Source: an uncultured Prevotella sp. (GTDB lineage Bacteria; Bacteroidota; Bacteroidia; Bacteroidales; Bacteroidaceae). Taken from it: 64,000 nt of DNA. Where the stretch lies: NCBI GenBank assembly GCA_934254985.1, contig CAKQMS010000006.1, forward strand, positions 60,185 to 124,184. Direction: 5' to 3'. Positions within the stretch are counted from its first letter, which is position 1; each line of letters begins with the position of its first letter. Shown one piece after another: positions 42,256 through 51,299 of this stretch. Both the position numbers and the translations under genes were made by a program. The notes under the pieces were generated by a model. The model searched no databases. It saw nothing but the letters and a program-made list of their open reading frames with translations, and had not been told where the DNA came from.

Positions 42256-42263
42256 TAACTTTG
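42256..42263 (+). promoter_or_regulatory. slyD -7 box
   Basis: TAACTTTG, 50 nt before the ATG. A run of T with TTTG lies just upstream. Confidence 0.5.
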
Positions 42264-42313
42264 CACACTAAACAGCATTATACATTATAATATAATAGAA
42301 AAACAACAGTAAA

Positions 42314-42985
42314 ATGACTAATAAGTACATCAAGGCTACATATAAGCTTTACGACGTTACAGATGGCAAAAAGGAGCTCCTTGAGGAGACTCAGCCAGGT
42401 ATTCCATTCGCTTTCATCTCTGGCATGGGAGTGGCTCTCGACGAATTTGAGAAACTCTTGGCAGAGAAGCAGACAGGCGAAGACTATGACATCACGCTGA
42501 CTCCTGAGCAGGCTTATGGAGAGCACGTGGCTGAAAGAGTTTTCGACTTGGATAAGGCTATATTCTCACACAATGGCAAATTCGACCACGAGAATATCTT
42601 CGAAGGTGCTATCGTGCCATTGCAGAATGCTGAGGGCGAGCGCTTCTTTGCTAATATCGTGAAGATTGGTAACGACAAGGTTACTGTAGACCTCAACCAC
42701 CCTTGGGCTGGCAAAACTCTTAACTTCAAGGGTTCTATCCTCGAAAGCCACGAGGCTACAGCTGAGGAAATGGCTGCGCTCGTAAAGGCTATGAGCGGTG
42801 AAGGTGGATGTGGCGGTAGCTGCGAGAACTGCGGTGGTGGCTGCGGTGGACATGGCGAAGGCGAAGGTCATTGCGAGGGTCACGGTGATGGTCATTGTGG
42901 CGGTCATGGTCACGGAGATGGTCATTGCGGTGGTCATGGTCACGGAGATGGTCATTGCGGTTGCGGACATCACCACGAGAACTAA
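42314..42985 (+). CDS. slyD: SlyD-type FKBP peptidyl-prolyl isomerase with His/Cys metal tail
   Basis: This 223-aa protein is a folding helper and metal chaperone. The FKBP part (residues 1-75 and 130-160) with the inserted IF chaperone domain includes GIPFAFISGMGVALDEFEKL, PEQAYGEH, and VDLNHPWAGKTLNFK. From about residue 165 it has a Gly/His/Cys tail (CGGSCENCGGGCGGHG, repeated GHGHGDGHCG) that should bind Ni, Zn or Cu. The tail is encoded by near-identical 24-30-bp repeats, so its length may vary between strains. An 11-bp hairpin (43010-43038) follows. Confidence 0.93.
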   Translation: MTNKYIKATYKLYDVTDGKKELLEETQPGIPFAFISGMGVALDEFEKLLAEKQTGEDYDITLTPEQAYGEHVAERVFDLDKAIFSHNGKFDHENIFEGAIVPLQNAEGERFFANIVKIGNDKVTVDLNHPWAGKTLNFKGSILESHEATAEEMAALVKAMSGEGGCGGSCENCGGGCGGHGEGEGHCEGHGDGHCGGHGHGDGHCGGHGHGDGHCGCGHHHEN

Positions 42986-43009
42986 GAATATTCTATATAA
43001 TATAAGGTA

Positions 43010-43038
43010 AGTAGGGAGATTTTCCATATCTCCCTACT
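43010..43038 (+). terminator. Hairpin between slyD and aroC
   Basis: AGTAGGGAGAT/ATCTCCCTACT, 11 perfect pairs with a 7-nt loop, but no T-run follows. It may be a weak terminator or a processing site. Confidence 0.5.
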
Positions 43039-43062
43039 CCATAATAAAAACAACACACAGAC

Positions 43063-44139
43063 ATGCGAAACACTTTCGGACATCTATTCACCCTCACCAC
43101 ATTTGGTGAAAGTCATGGCGAAGCTGTGGGAGGTGTAGTCGATGGTATGCCTGCAGGCATAGATATCGATACCGACTTCATACAGCAGGAGCTAAATAGG
43201 CGTAGACCAGGACAAAGTCATATCACCACCGGACGCCAAGAGGCTGACAAGGTGGAACTGCTGAGCGGCATCTTCGAAGGAAAATCGACGGGATGCCCTA
43301 TAGGCTTTATTGTCAGAAACACTAACCAGCATAGCCAAGACTATGAGAATATGAGATGTTTGTTCCGTCCTTCGCATGCCGACTATACTTACCATACAAA
43401 ATATGGCGTTAGAGACCATCGCGGCGGTGGACGCTCATCGGCACGCATCACTATAAGCAGATGTGTGGGTGGCGCTCTAGCCAAACTGGCTCTAAAGCAG
43501 TTGGGGGTAGACATCTGCGCTTATACTTCGCAGGTGGGCAATATAGCTCTCGACAACGACTATACCAAATACGACCTTTCGCTCACAGAGAGCAACATTG
43601 TGCGTTGTCCTGACAGCGATAAGGCTAAGGAAATGGAGGACCTCATAGCCAAGGTTAAGGCTGAGGGAAATACCGTAGGCGGTATCATCACATGTGTGAT
43701 AAAGGGCTGTCCTGCAGGACTTGGCGAGCCTGAATTCGACAAGCTGCATGCGCAATTGGGTAGCGCTATGCTTGGCATAAATGCCGTGAAGGGCTTCGAA
43801 TATGGCGAAGGCTTTAATTGCGTAAATACTTTTGGCAATGAGCAAAACGACCGCTTCGTAAACCATGACGGCAACATCGAAACCGCAACAAACCATAGCG
43901 GAGGCATACAGGGCGGAATAAGCAATGGGCAAGATATCTATTTCCGTATAGCATTCAAGCCTGTGGCTACAATCTTGCAAGAGCAAGACACTCTCGACCT
44001 GGAGGGTAATCCTACAACCCTAAAGGCTCGCGGACGCCACGACCCATGTGTGTTGCCAAGGGCTGTGCCTGTGGTGGAAGCCATGGCTGCCATGGTAATT
44101 CTCGACAACTTCCTGATGAATAAGACTGTAAAGCTTTAA
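43063..44139 (+). CDS. aroC: Chorismate synthase
   Basis: This FMN-dependent lyase makes chorismate from EPSP, the last common aromatic step. The 358-aa protein has the three signatures: [41 protein letters not shown] (in part) and [20 protein letters not shown] (within the C-terminal 50 residues). It is complete. It is downstream of slyD and far from the pheA operon, so aromatic genes are split. Confidence 0.97.
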   Translation: MRNTFGHLFTLTTFGESHGEAVGGVVDGMPAGIDIDTDFIQQELNRRRPGQSHITTGRQEADKVELLSGIFEGKSTGCPIGFIVRNTNQHSQDYENMRCLFRPSHADYTYHTKYGVRDHRGGGRSSARITISRCVGGALAKLALKQLGVDICAYTSQVGNIALDNDYTKYDLSLTESNIVRCPDSDKAKEMEDLIAKVKAEGNTVGGIITCVIKGCPAGLGEPEFDKLHAQLGSAMLGINAVKGFEYGEGFNCVNTFGNEQNDRFVNHDGNIETATNHSGGIQGGISNGQDIYFRIAFKPVATILQEQDTLDLEGNPTTLKARGRHDPCVLPRAVPVVEAMAAMVILDNFLMNKTVKL

Positions 44140-44148
44140 GGATAAATA

Positions 44149-44201
44149 TCTAGAAAATCTAGAACTTCTAGAACTTCTAGAATATCTAGATCTTCTAGAA
44201 A
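44149..44201. repeat. 9-bp tandem repeat TCTAGAANN, six copies
   Basis: TCTAGA occurs at 44149, 44158, 44167, 44176, 44185 and 44194, exactly 9 bp apart, with spacers AAA, ACT, ACT, ATA and TCT. It lies in the gap between aroC and the pectate lyase gene, 10 bp after the aroC stop. Confidence 0.95.
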
Positions 44202-44254
44202 AAACCTACTAAAAACTTAAAAACAGAATACTTAACTAAATACTAAAAACTAAC

Positions 44255-47200
44255 ATGAAGCATGCCAAATCAAAGCTTGTAGTGCTTTTTGCTGCTGCAA
44301 GCCTATGTGCGCAAGCACAACAGCTGGCTTTCCCTGGAGCTCAAGGCTTCGGACGCTTTGCCACAGGCGGACGCTCAGGTAGCGTTTACCATGTAACTAA
44401 CCTCAACGACTCTGGTCAAGGCTCTCTGAGAGATGCCGTAAGCAAACCAAACCGCATCGTAGTTTTTGATGTGGCGGGAGTTATCAAAATCAGCAGTCGT
44501 ATTGTATTTGCCAAAAATCTTTATGTTGCAGGCCAAACTGCTCCTGGCGAAGGTGTGGTGGTTTATGGCAATGGCGTCTCGTTTTCGGGAGCAAGCAACA
44601 TCATCGTACGCCACATGCGCTTCCGTATGGGAAAGGGTGGCGACAGCGGCAAGGATGCTGCTGGTATTGCCAATGGCACTAACATGATCTTCGACCATTG
44701 CTCGTTCTCATGGGGATTGGATGAGACTTTCTCTATCAACCCTGACGGCAAGGGCGACCTCGGCGACATCACCATCTCGAATTCTATCATGGGACAGGGA
44801 TTGCTGTCGCATAGCGCTGGTGGTCTGATGCAGGCTGACAACATCACTCTATATCGCAACCTTTATTGCGACAACAGCACTCGTAACAACAAGGTGAAGG
44901 GCAAAAACCAGTATGTGAACAACATTGTTTACAACTGGAAGAATGGTTGCTATCTCATGGGTGGCGACTCGCAGGGCACATCGTATGCCAACGTCACCAA
45001 CAACCTCTTTATAAATGGTCCGATGACAGGAAGTTCTGCCAACGCCATAACAAGTGGAAATGCAGATTTCCATATCTATGCCGTTGACAATATACAGGAC
45101 AAAAACCTCAATGGCGTACTCGACCCTACAGAGATTTCGCGTAGCAACTATGGTGGCGGTCCTACATTCCATGAAACGCCTTTCGACTACCCTACTCTCG
45201 ACACTTGGGAAGCTAAAGATTTGGCTTCCAACTTGTTGCCTATAGTTGGAGCAAGTCTGCCTTATCGCGATATGGCTGACAACTACATGATTCGCGAGGT
45301 CAGAACTTATGGCAAAGAGGGTACTTTCCTCTCTGACGAATGCCAGTTGCCTATAGGCGCTCCTTCGGCATGGCAGATGGAGGCTTTCGAGAAGCCTGCG
45401 GATACTGATGGCGATGGTATGCCTGACGAATGGGAAAAGGCTAACGGCACCGACCCTAATAAGGATGATGCTATGACAATTGCTGCCAACGGATATGCAA
45501 ATATCGAAAACTATATAAACAGCATCTCGGCAACCACCATCCCTACATTGGTGAGAAAGCCTATGTGCTTGAGCGAGAAATCGTCTAAAGACAACAGCAT
45601 CACGCTTTCATGGTACGATCTTTCTGACAACGAGGATGGCTTTATCCTCGAGATGGAAGAGGAAGGAACATTCAAGGAGATTGCACGCATCGATGCCAAC
45701 ACCGAGAGCTATACCATCAAAAACTTGAAGCCTGGCACATTATATAATGTAAGATTGGCTGCTTTCAAGGGCGACGTGGTGTCGGAATACAACACTATCA
45801 CAGTTAAAACTCAGCCAGAATATGCCGAGATGATAGACTGCGAAAACTATAATGCTGATGCCACATGGAGCGGTGCTACTATGCAGAGATGGAACCATAC
45901 TGACCTCTGCTGGAACGACAACTCTGCTGCCTTTGCTGATGACGCCAACGTGATGATAGCTCCTGCCACAAACACATTGATAATGGTTACTGAAGAGGTG
46001 ACTCCAAAGAATGTTGTGGTAAAGGGCAATGCTAATGTCACCTTGCAGGGCACAGGAAGCATCGCAGGCACAGGATCGCTCAATAAGGATGGCGAGGGTG
46101 CCTTGAACTTGAAGCTCGAAAACTCGTATACTGGCGCTTCTGTTATCCACGATGGCGTAGTAAACTTCCATTCTATTGCCGATGGTGGCAAGCCAAGTGC
46201 GCTTGGTGCATCTATAGAATATGCGCAAAACTGGATTTGGGATGGAGGTAAGTGGAACTATACTGGCTCTACGGCTTCTACAAACCGCTGTGCCACATTG
46301 TATAAGGAGACAGCTCTTGGCGTTGACAACAGCGCTGCTACCCTAAACCTCAACGGCACATTCACAGGTGCTGGCAACTTTGTTGTTGATGGCAACGGTA
46401 TCGTACGTCCTGGTAGCGCAAAGTTCTTTAGCTATACCGGCAACACCATCGTCAAGAGTGGTACTCTGCAGCTTGAATATATCAAGAATATGACTGCCAA
46501 GTCGCGTGTTTATCTCGGAGAAGAGGGCAACACTTCGCCTAAGCTGGTGATGGCTGGTGGAAACTTCGTAACAAAGTCTTCTAACGACCAATATCTCAAC
46601 TACGAATTCCCTATCGAAGTGCTGGAGAATACTTATTCCACCTTCACCATTCAGCGCAACTGCTCGCTTAAGTGCAAGGTTACTGGTAGCGGTACTTTGG
46701 AATATAAGATTCCTTACGTCAGAGAATATGTTAGCGGCGACTGGAGTGGCTTCTACGGCACTCTCGTGGCTAATGGCGTAAACAGCGACAAGGATGGTTC
46801 GCAGCTCATGCTCTACAATAGTGGTATTCCTAACGCTTCGATAAACCTCAAGGGCAACGCTCGCGTAACTCATTGGAATCCAAACGTTACGGTAAAGCTC
46901 GGCGGACTAAGTGGCGACAAGGGTACTTATCTTGGTGGTACCACAAAGAAGACTACTGGACAAACCGTCACATGGCAGGTGGGAAATGCTAACACCAACG
47001 AAACTTTCAATGGCGTTATCGACCGTCGTTGCTCGGCTTCGGGCTACAATTGCAATGTGGATATCGTTAAGGAGGGTAGCGGATATTGGCGCCTCACGGG
47101 TAGCAACACCTATAATGGTACTACCATCGTTACAGGCGGTCACCTTATCATCGACGGCTCTAATCAGGGCACAGGTCTTATGACTATCAAGGAGAATGGT

Positions 47201-47647
47201 AGCTTGTCGGGCAAGGGTACCATTGCTGGCGACGTGGTTGTAAGCGGAAGCGTACAGGCAGACCTCTCTGCATCTGGCTCTTGCCAGCCTCTCACCATCA
47301 AGGGTAAGCTGACTGCCAATAATGCAACATTGGTTATAAACATGGAGGATGTCACAGGCACCATCGCCGACGATACAGAGATAAAGGTATTCAATCTCGC
47401 TTCTGCTATTCAGGGCACAGGCTTCACCGACATTCAACCTGCCACTCCTTCTGCCACACAACTTTGGGACACCTCGCTACTTGCCACAAAGGGTATCATA
47501 AAGGTGGTTTCCAACATTGCTAACGGCATTTCTACCCCATCTGCCGACAACACTTCTTCTTCAGCCATCTACGACCTCACAGGCAAAAAAACTTCTTCGC
47601 CAAAGGGTCTCTACATCAAGGATGGAAAGAAGCATATCGCAAGATAA
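44255..47647 (+). CDS. Large secreted PL1-type pectate lyase with FN3 and beta-helix repeats
   Basis: This 1130-aa protein has a signal peptide (1-21) and a right-handed beta-helix of the polysaccharide lyase 1 family to about residue 370 (FPGAQGFGRFATGGRSGSVY, NIIVRHMRFRMGKGGDS, IFDHCSFSWGLDETF). A TSP3-like calcium stretch (DTDGDGMPDEWEKANGTDPN) leads to an FN3 domain (about 425-515), then PATR/autotransporter-like repeats (GALNLKLENSYTGASVIHDG, WRLTGSNTYNGTTIVTGGHL) and a terminal IYDLTGKK...GLYIKDGKK motif of the Bacteroidetes surface-sorting type. It probably cleaves homogalacturonan at the cell surface. The gene is monocistronic. Confidence 0.88.
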   Translation: MKHAKSKLVVLFAAASLCAQAQQLAFPGAQGFGRFATGGRSGSVYHVTNLNDSGQGSLRDAVSKPNRIVVFDVAGVIKISSRIVFAKNLYVAGQTAPGEGVVVYGNGVSFSGASNIIVRHMRFRMGKGGDSGKDAAGIANGTNMIFDHCSFSWGLDETFSINPDGKGDLGDITISNSIMGQGLLSHSAGGLMQADNITLYRNLYCDNSTRNNKVKGKNQYVNNIVYNWKNGCYLMGGDSQGTSYANVTNNLFINGPMTGSSANAITSGNADFHIYAVDNIQDKNLNGVLDPTEISRSNYGGGPTFHETPFDYPTLDTWEAKDLASNLLPIVGASLPYRDMADNYMIREVRTYGKEGTFLSDECQLPIGAPSAWQMEAFEKPADTDGDGMPDEWEKANGTDPNKDDAMTIAANGYANIENYINSISATTIPTLVRKPMCLSEKSSKDNSITLSWYDLSDNEDGFILEMEEEGTFKEIARIDANTESYTIKNLKPGTLYNVRLAAFKGDVVSEYNTITVKTQPEYAEMIDCENYNADATWSGATMQRWNHTDLCWNDNSAAFADDANVMIAPATNTLIMVTEEVTPKNVVVKGNANVTLQGTGSIAGTGSLNKDGEGALNLKLENSYTGASVIHDGVVNFHSIADGGKPSALGASIEYAQNWIWDGGKWNYTGSTASTNRCATLYKETALGVDNSAATLNLNGTFTGAGNFVVDGNGIVRPGSAKFFSYTGNTIVKSGTLQLEYIKNMTAKSRVYLGEEGNTSPKLVMAGGNFVTKSSNDQYLNYEFPIEVLENTYSTFTIQRNCSLKCKVTGSGTLEYKIPYVREYVSGDWSGFYGTLVANGVNSDKDGSQLMLYNSGIPNASINLKGNARVTHWNPNVTVKLGGLSGDKGTYLGGTTKKTTGQTVTWQVGNANTNETFNGVIDRRCSASGYNCNVDIVKEGSGYWRLTGSNTYNGTTIVTGGHLIIDGSNQGTGLMTIKENGSLSGKGTIAGDVVVSGSVQADLSASGSCQPLTIKGKLTANNATLVINMEDVTGTIADDTEIKVFNLASAIQGTGFTDIQPATPSATQLWDTSLLATKGIIKVVSNIANGISTPSADNTSSSAIYDLTGKKTSSPKGLYIKDGKKHIAR

Positions 47648-47676
47648 TCCTAAAGCCTAATAAAACTAAAAAGGTG

Positions 47677-47715
47677 CATCTAAAGCTTATCTCAGCTTTG
47701 ATGCACCTTTTTTTT
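47677..47715 (+). terminator. Terminator of the pectate lyase gene
   Basis: AAGGTGCATC/GATGCACCTT with an inner AAAGCT/AGCTTT pairing and an 8-T tail. This is one of the strongest terminators in the window. Confidence 0.9.
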
Positions 47716-47741
47716 ATTTTATTCCTCCTTAAAAATCTATT

Positions 47742-47822
47742 CTATGCCGATATTCAACAGGATATCCTTCATCAGGATCCTTCATCGAAATCCTTCCTTC
47801 ATCAAGAAATCCTACATCGAAT
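47742..47822. repeat. Degenerate ATCCTTCATC repeats
   Basis: ATCCTTCATC and variants recur at 12-19-bp steps in the gap before pyrD's stop (47742-47822). Confidence 0.6.
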
Positions 47823-47826
47823 ATCC

Positions 47827-48732
47827 TTACACCACACCAATAATCTCCTGCACAGATGCGCATCCATGAGCATCGAGCCAATCATTGATGCCATTCTTCA
47901 CCTTCACCGTTACGGTAGGGTCGAGGAAGTTGGCTGTACCAATTTCTATTGCAGTAGCACCAGCCATCAAGAATTCTATAGCATCCTCGGCTGTACAAAT
48001 ACCGCCAAGTCCGACAACAGGAATCTTCACGCCCTTAGCCACCTGGTTAACCATTCTCACAGCCACAGGCTTCACGGCAGGACCGCTCAAACCTCCTGTG
48101 CCAATGCTCAGGCGCGAGCAGCGACGCTCTATGTCGATAGACATTCCCATCAAAGTATTGATGAGCGAAACAGAATCTGCTCCCTCTGCCTCTACAGCCT
48201 TGGCAATATCCACGATGTTAGTAACATTTGGCGAAAGCTTCACGATAAGTGTCTTGTGGTATTTCTCTCTCACAGCCTTCACCACGCTTGCTGCACCCTC
48301 GCAGGTAACGCCAAACGCCATACCGCCATCCTTAACGTTAGGACAAGAGATATTCAATTCTATGGCTGGAATATTCTCCAGCGCATCAATCTTCTCTGCA
48401 CAGAGCGCATAGTTCTCAGGGCAATCACCGCTGACATTCACTATCATCCTTGAGTCGATATCCTTAATCTGAGGATATATATGCTCGCAGAAATAGTCTA
48501 CGCCCTTATTCTGCAATCCTACGCAGTTGAGCATTCCGCTCGCTGTCTCTGCCATACGGGGATAGTCGTTTCCTTCACGTGGTTTCAGGGTTGTTCCCTT
48601 CACGATAATGCCGCCAATCTCGTCTAAAGCCACCAAGTCGGCAAACTCTAAACCATATCCGAAAGTTCCCGATGCGGTCATCACGGGGTTCTTCATCTCT
48701 AATGAAGCAATTTTTACACTTAAAGCTGCCAT
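47827..48732 (-). CDS. pyrD: Dihydroorotate dehydrogenase B, catalytic subunit
   Basis: This FMN enzyme oxidises dihydroorotate to orotate in pyrimidine synthesis. The 301-aa class 1B protein has [40 protein letters not shown], the catalytic Cys segment ([12 protein letters not shown]), VKLSPNVT and [19 protein letters not shown]. It overlaps pyrK by 13 bp, which couples the two subunits. Confidence 0.95.
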   Translation of the reverse strand: MAALSVKIASLEMKNPVMTASGTFGYGLEFADLVALDEIGGIIVKGTTLKPREGNDYPRMAETASGMLNCVGLQNKGVDYFCEHIYPQIKDIDSRMIVNVSGDCPENYALCAEKIDALENIPAIELNISCPNVKDGGMAFGVTCEGAASVVKAVREKYHKTLIVKLSPNVTNIVDIAKAVEAEGADSVSLINTLMGMSIDIERRCSRLSIGTGGLSGPAVKPVAVRMVNQVAKGVKIPVVGLGGICTAEDAIEFLMAGATAIEIGTANFLDPTVTVKVKNGINDWLDAHGCASVQEIIGVV

Positions 48733-49496
48733 TTTAGTTTCTTAATATTTAACACCGGACCTTCTTTACATACACACACATTGCCTTCTATAGTGTTCTC
48801 CACACAGCATAGGCAGGCACCAACGCCGCATGCCATCATATTCTCCAACGATACTTCGCAATCGATATCATGGCTCTTAGCATAGCGTGCCACAGAAACC
48901 ATCATTGGCTTAGGACCACAGGTGGAAATCTGGTCAAACTTCTCTGTCTCCAGGGCTGAATGATTGGTCACAAAACCTTTCTCACCAATGCTGCCATCTT
49001 CGGTGGTAACGAGCACACGACCAATGGCACGGAACTCTTCCAGTTCCAGCAAGTCGGCTGCTGTACGTGCTCCAAGCAAGAATGTTGGCTCTCCGCCTGC
49101 TTCTTTTATCTTCTTACCAAAATAAAGTAGCGGAGCCACTCCTACACCTCCACCTACGAGCAAAACCTTTGCTTTACTATCCTTAGGCATGGTGAAACCA
49201 TTACCGAGTGGCAACACGCAATTCAAGTTGTCGCCAGCCACGAGCTTGCCCAATCTTCGTGTGCCATCACCAATAGTTGCCACCAGCAACCATAGTTCTC
49301 CTTTGGCTTCATCCACGTAGTTTATAGATATCGGACGACGCAAAAATGTTGTTGGCGAATCGTCAACTCTAACTTCCACAAACTGTCCTGGGAGCATCTC
49401 TGGCAGTCCATCCTTGCACGATAGCTTCAGCAAAACATGCTTCGGACTAACTCTCTCGACGCTATTGACCGTGAGGTCCAAACAATATTTCTTCAT
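48720..49496 (-). CDS. pyrK: Dihydroorotate dehydrogenase B, electron-transfer subunit
   Basis: This 258-aa protein carries FAD and a [2Fe-2S] cluster and passes electrons from PyrD to NAD+. It has the ferredoxin-reductase FAD motif ([12 protein letters not shown]), the NAD site ([20 protein letters not shown]) and four cluster cysteines in [23 protein letters not shown] (read in two halves). The promoter is TAACTTTG at 49611-49618. Confidence 0.95.
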   Translation of the reverse strand: MKKYCLDLTVNSVERVSPKHVLLKLSCKDGLPEMLPGQFVEVRVDDSPTTFLRRPISINYVDEAKGELWLLVATIGDGTRRLGKLVAGDNLNCVLPLGNGFTMPKDSKAKVLLVGGGVGVAPLLYFGKKIKEAGGEPTFLLGARTAADLLELEEFRAIGRVLVTTEDGSIGEKGFVTNHSALETEKFDQISTCGPKPMMVSVARYAKSHDIDCEVSLENMMACGVGACLCCVENTIEGNVCVCKEGPVLNIKKLKWQL

Positions 49497-49610
49497 ATAT
49501 ATAAATATAATATGGTGTTTAATCCTTCAATATAGTAAATCCTCCTTTATTATATAATCCCCATTTATGGTATTATCCCATTTATGGTATTATCCTCCTT
49601 ATTTCTTTTG
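49497..49610. repeat. 17-bp direct repeat in the pyrK leader
   Basis: CCATTTATGGTATTATC occurs twice (49561-49577, 49578-49594). Each copy carries a small CCAT-TTATGG self-pairing motif. Both lie in the transcribed leader of pyrK. Confidence 0.75.
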
Positions 49611-49640
49611 CAAAGTTAATGCAAACGAGCGCAATGGCAA
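49611..49640 (-). promoter_or_regulatory. pyrKD promoter
   Basis: Minus-strand TTG (49638-49640), 19-nt spacer and TAACTTTG (49611-49618), giving a leader of about 110 nt. Confidence 0.55.
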
Positions 49641-49848
49641 AGAAATCCTCTCATTTTATTTATTGCGCTCTATGATATCTATCATCTTCCTACCATCTTC
49701 CAATCATCTTCCAATCATCTTTATATCTTCCTTCATGCCATCTTTATATCTATCTTCCGTCCTTGTCCGAAGTCGTTTTTACGACTTCGCTCCATCCTCA
49801 TCAAGAGCCCGCAGCCACCTTTGCCCCCTTTTCATATATAAAAAATGG

Positions 49849-49880
49849 GGCAGCGAGCAGGCTCAACACCCCTCGCTGCC
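49849..49880 (-). terminator. Terminator downstream of the XRE gene
   Basis: GGCAGCGAG/CTCGCTGCC, 9-bp stem, followed on the minus strand by CCATTTTTTAT. It is 140 nt past the XRE stop. Confidence 0.7.
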
Positions 49881-49900
49881 TCATTCTTTATAAATCAAAT

Positions 49901-49990
49901 CCGAGGATAAAAATCATTCTTTATATATCTCTTCCGAGGATAAAATCATCCTTTATATATCTCTTCCAAAGATAAAAATCATCCTATATC
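49901..49990. repeat. 32-33-bp tandem repeat, 2.8 copies
   Basis: CCGAGGATAAAAATCATTCT plus TTATATATCTCTT at 49901-49933 recurs at 49934-49965 and partly at 49966-49990. It lies between the XRE stop and its terminator. The rest of the 522-bp gap has shorter ATCTTCC repeats and no ORF. Confidence 0.85.
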
Positions 49991-50018
49991 CAAGAGCAAA
50001 AAATCGCCATCATTCCAT

Positions 50019-50510
50019 CTACTTCTTAGGCACAAAAGTTTCCCAAGTTTGGTCATCATAGAAGATGCGAATCTCGGTAATTTTCCTCTCTTGTTTGTCA
50101 GTTATTTTGATAGCTGCTTGCGGATAATTATTTGGTGTACTATAAACACCCTGTCTCCCTTGAAACAGTCCGCCATCATTTTGTGGGGTAGAAGAGGAAC
50201 CAGAAATAGGAGCAGAATTATTAGCACCTGAAAAATCGAGCATAGGCTGCCCATCTTCGCTGAGTTTCTGACCGTTAGCACCATCCTCTGAGGCTGAAAT
50301 ATCGAGATACATTTGCCCCTTACCAAACATCAGCCAGTCGGTAGAAAGTGATGGAATTTTTGATTTTATAGATTCCACTATGTTGAGGGTGGGGTTAGTA
50401 CGTCCGGTGAAGATGCTGCTCAATGTTCCAGGCGACACTCCGATGAACGAAGCGAACACTTGTTGGGTCATATGCTGGCTCTCCATAATCTTCCTAATTC
50501 TGTCTTTCAT
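50019..50510 (-). CDS. XRE-family helix-turn-helix regulator
   Basis: This 163-aa protein has a HTH_3 domain at residues 8-60 (MTQQVFASFIGVSPGTLSSI with the recognition helix, TNPTLNIVESIKSKIP) followed by a Pro/Ser/Asn-rich linker and a C-terminal basic end (ITEIRIFYDDQTWETFVPKK). It has no protease or ligand domain. A 16-bp inverted repeat (ACCCTA-aaaa-TAGGGT, 50532-50547) sits between the promoter and the ATG and could be its own operator. Confidence 0.85.
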   Translation of the reverse strand: MKDRIRKIMESQHMTQQVFASFIGVSPGTLSSIFTGRTNPTLNIVESIKSKIPSLSTDWLMFGKGQMYLDISASEDGANGQKLSEDGQPMLDFSGANNSAPISGSSSTPQNDGGLFQGRQGVYSTPNNYPQAAIKITDKQERKITEIRIFYDDQTWETFVPKK

Positions 50511-50531
50511 ATTGCGTTTTTGTTATGATAG

Positions 50532-50604
50532 ACCCTAAAAATAGGGTATTTTTTATGATTTCCTTACGGTTTACAAAGTTAAAGCAAATATTTTATATAA
50601 ACAA
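50532..50604 (-). promoter_or_regulatory. XRE gene promoter with candidate operator
   Basis: Minus-strand TTG (50602-50604), 20 nt, TAACTTTG (50574-50581), then ACCCTA-aaaa-TAGGGT (50532-50547) overlapped by a second inverted repeat ATAAAAA-class arm pair (AAAAATA/TATTTTT). Confidence 0.55.
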
Positions 50605-51242
50605 CATTTGTGAACGCTTTTTTGTTTTGTAATGTTTAGATTTTATAATTTAGAGTTTTGAATATCATATTTAGACTATGATAAAATATAGGTTTAAATA
50701 TATGTATCTAAATTTAGAGCCTTAAATTATATTCTACTAAATATTGGGGTTTTTAATGCAATTTACTGGGTTTTAATGGCTTGTTGCAGCCTAAATATAT
50801 GTATAAATGGTGTATATGCAGTTTTAGCATGTAAAAGCCACATTTTTAAGCCTATCCAACTACCTTTGCAAAACATAACTCGCTCTTTTTCTGCAAGTTA
50901 CATCACTTAAAGTATGCACGTATATTTATACGTCTTACTTTTAGTATCTAAATATCTACATTTAAATCCTTGTATTTGGTCCTATAATATACAGTATATA
51001 CGATTTAGTTATCTACATTTCAATACTTACAATGTTAAATCTTAAACGTTATATACAAAACTAAACTTTAGATTATTAAATACTAATAAAAGTGAACGCT
51101 AAATCTGCGAGAAGCGAAAAATGGCATTTTTAACGCCACCGAAATATTCTCGCCCAACCATCCAAACGAAACAAAATATGCGATTCTCAGAGCACTTAAT
51201 TCCGCCCCACTACGCTTGTTTACAGAGAGTTAGGGCAAAAAA
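50605..51242. other. Long AT-rich intergenic region
   Basis: About 640 bp hold no credible ORF. Repeated TATCTAAAT and ATCTACATTT words occur at several points, and a plus-strand TACCTTTG box (50861-50868) has no gene behind it. The last 150 bp are GC-richer. No RNA gene could be recognised. Confidence 0.5.
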
Positions 51243-51263
51243 AAGCGTCCCAACGGGACGCTT
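51241..51263 (-). terminator. Terminator of holA
   Basis: AAGCGTCCC-aac-GGGACGCTT, a 9-bp perfect stem with a 3-nt loop, followed on the minus strand by an 8-T run, 37 nt past the holA stop. Confidence 0.9.
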
Positions 51264-51299
51264 GTTCTAAGTCTAAAAAGTATGTTTTTGGCTCAATTT

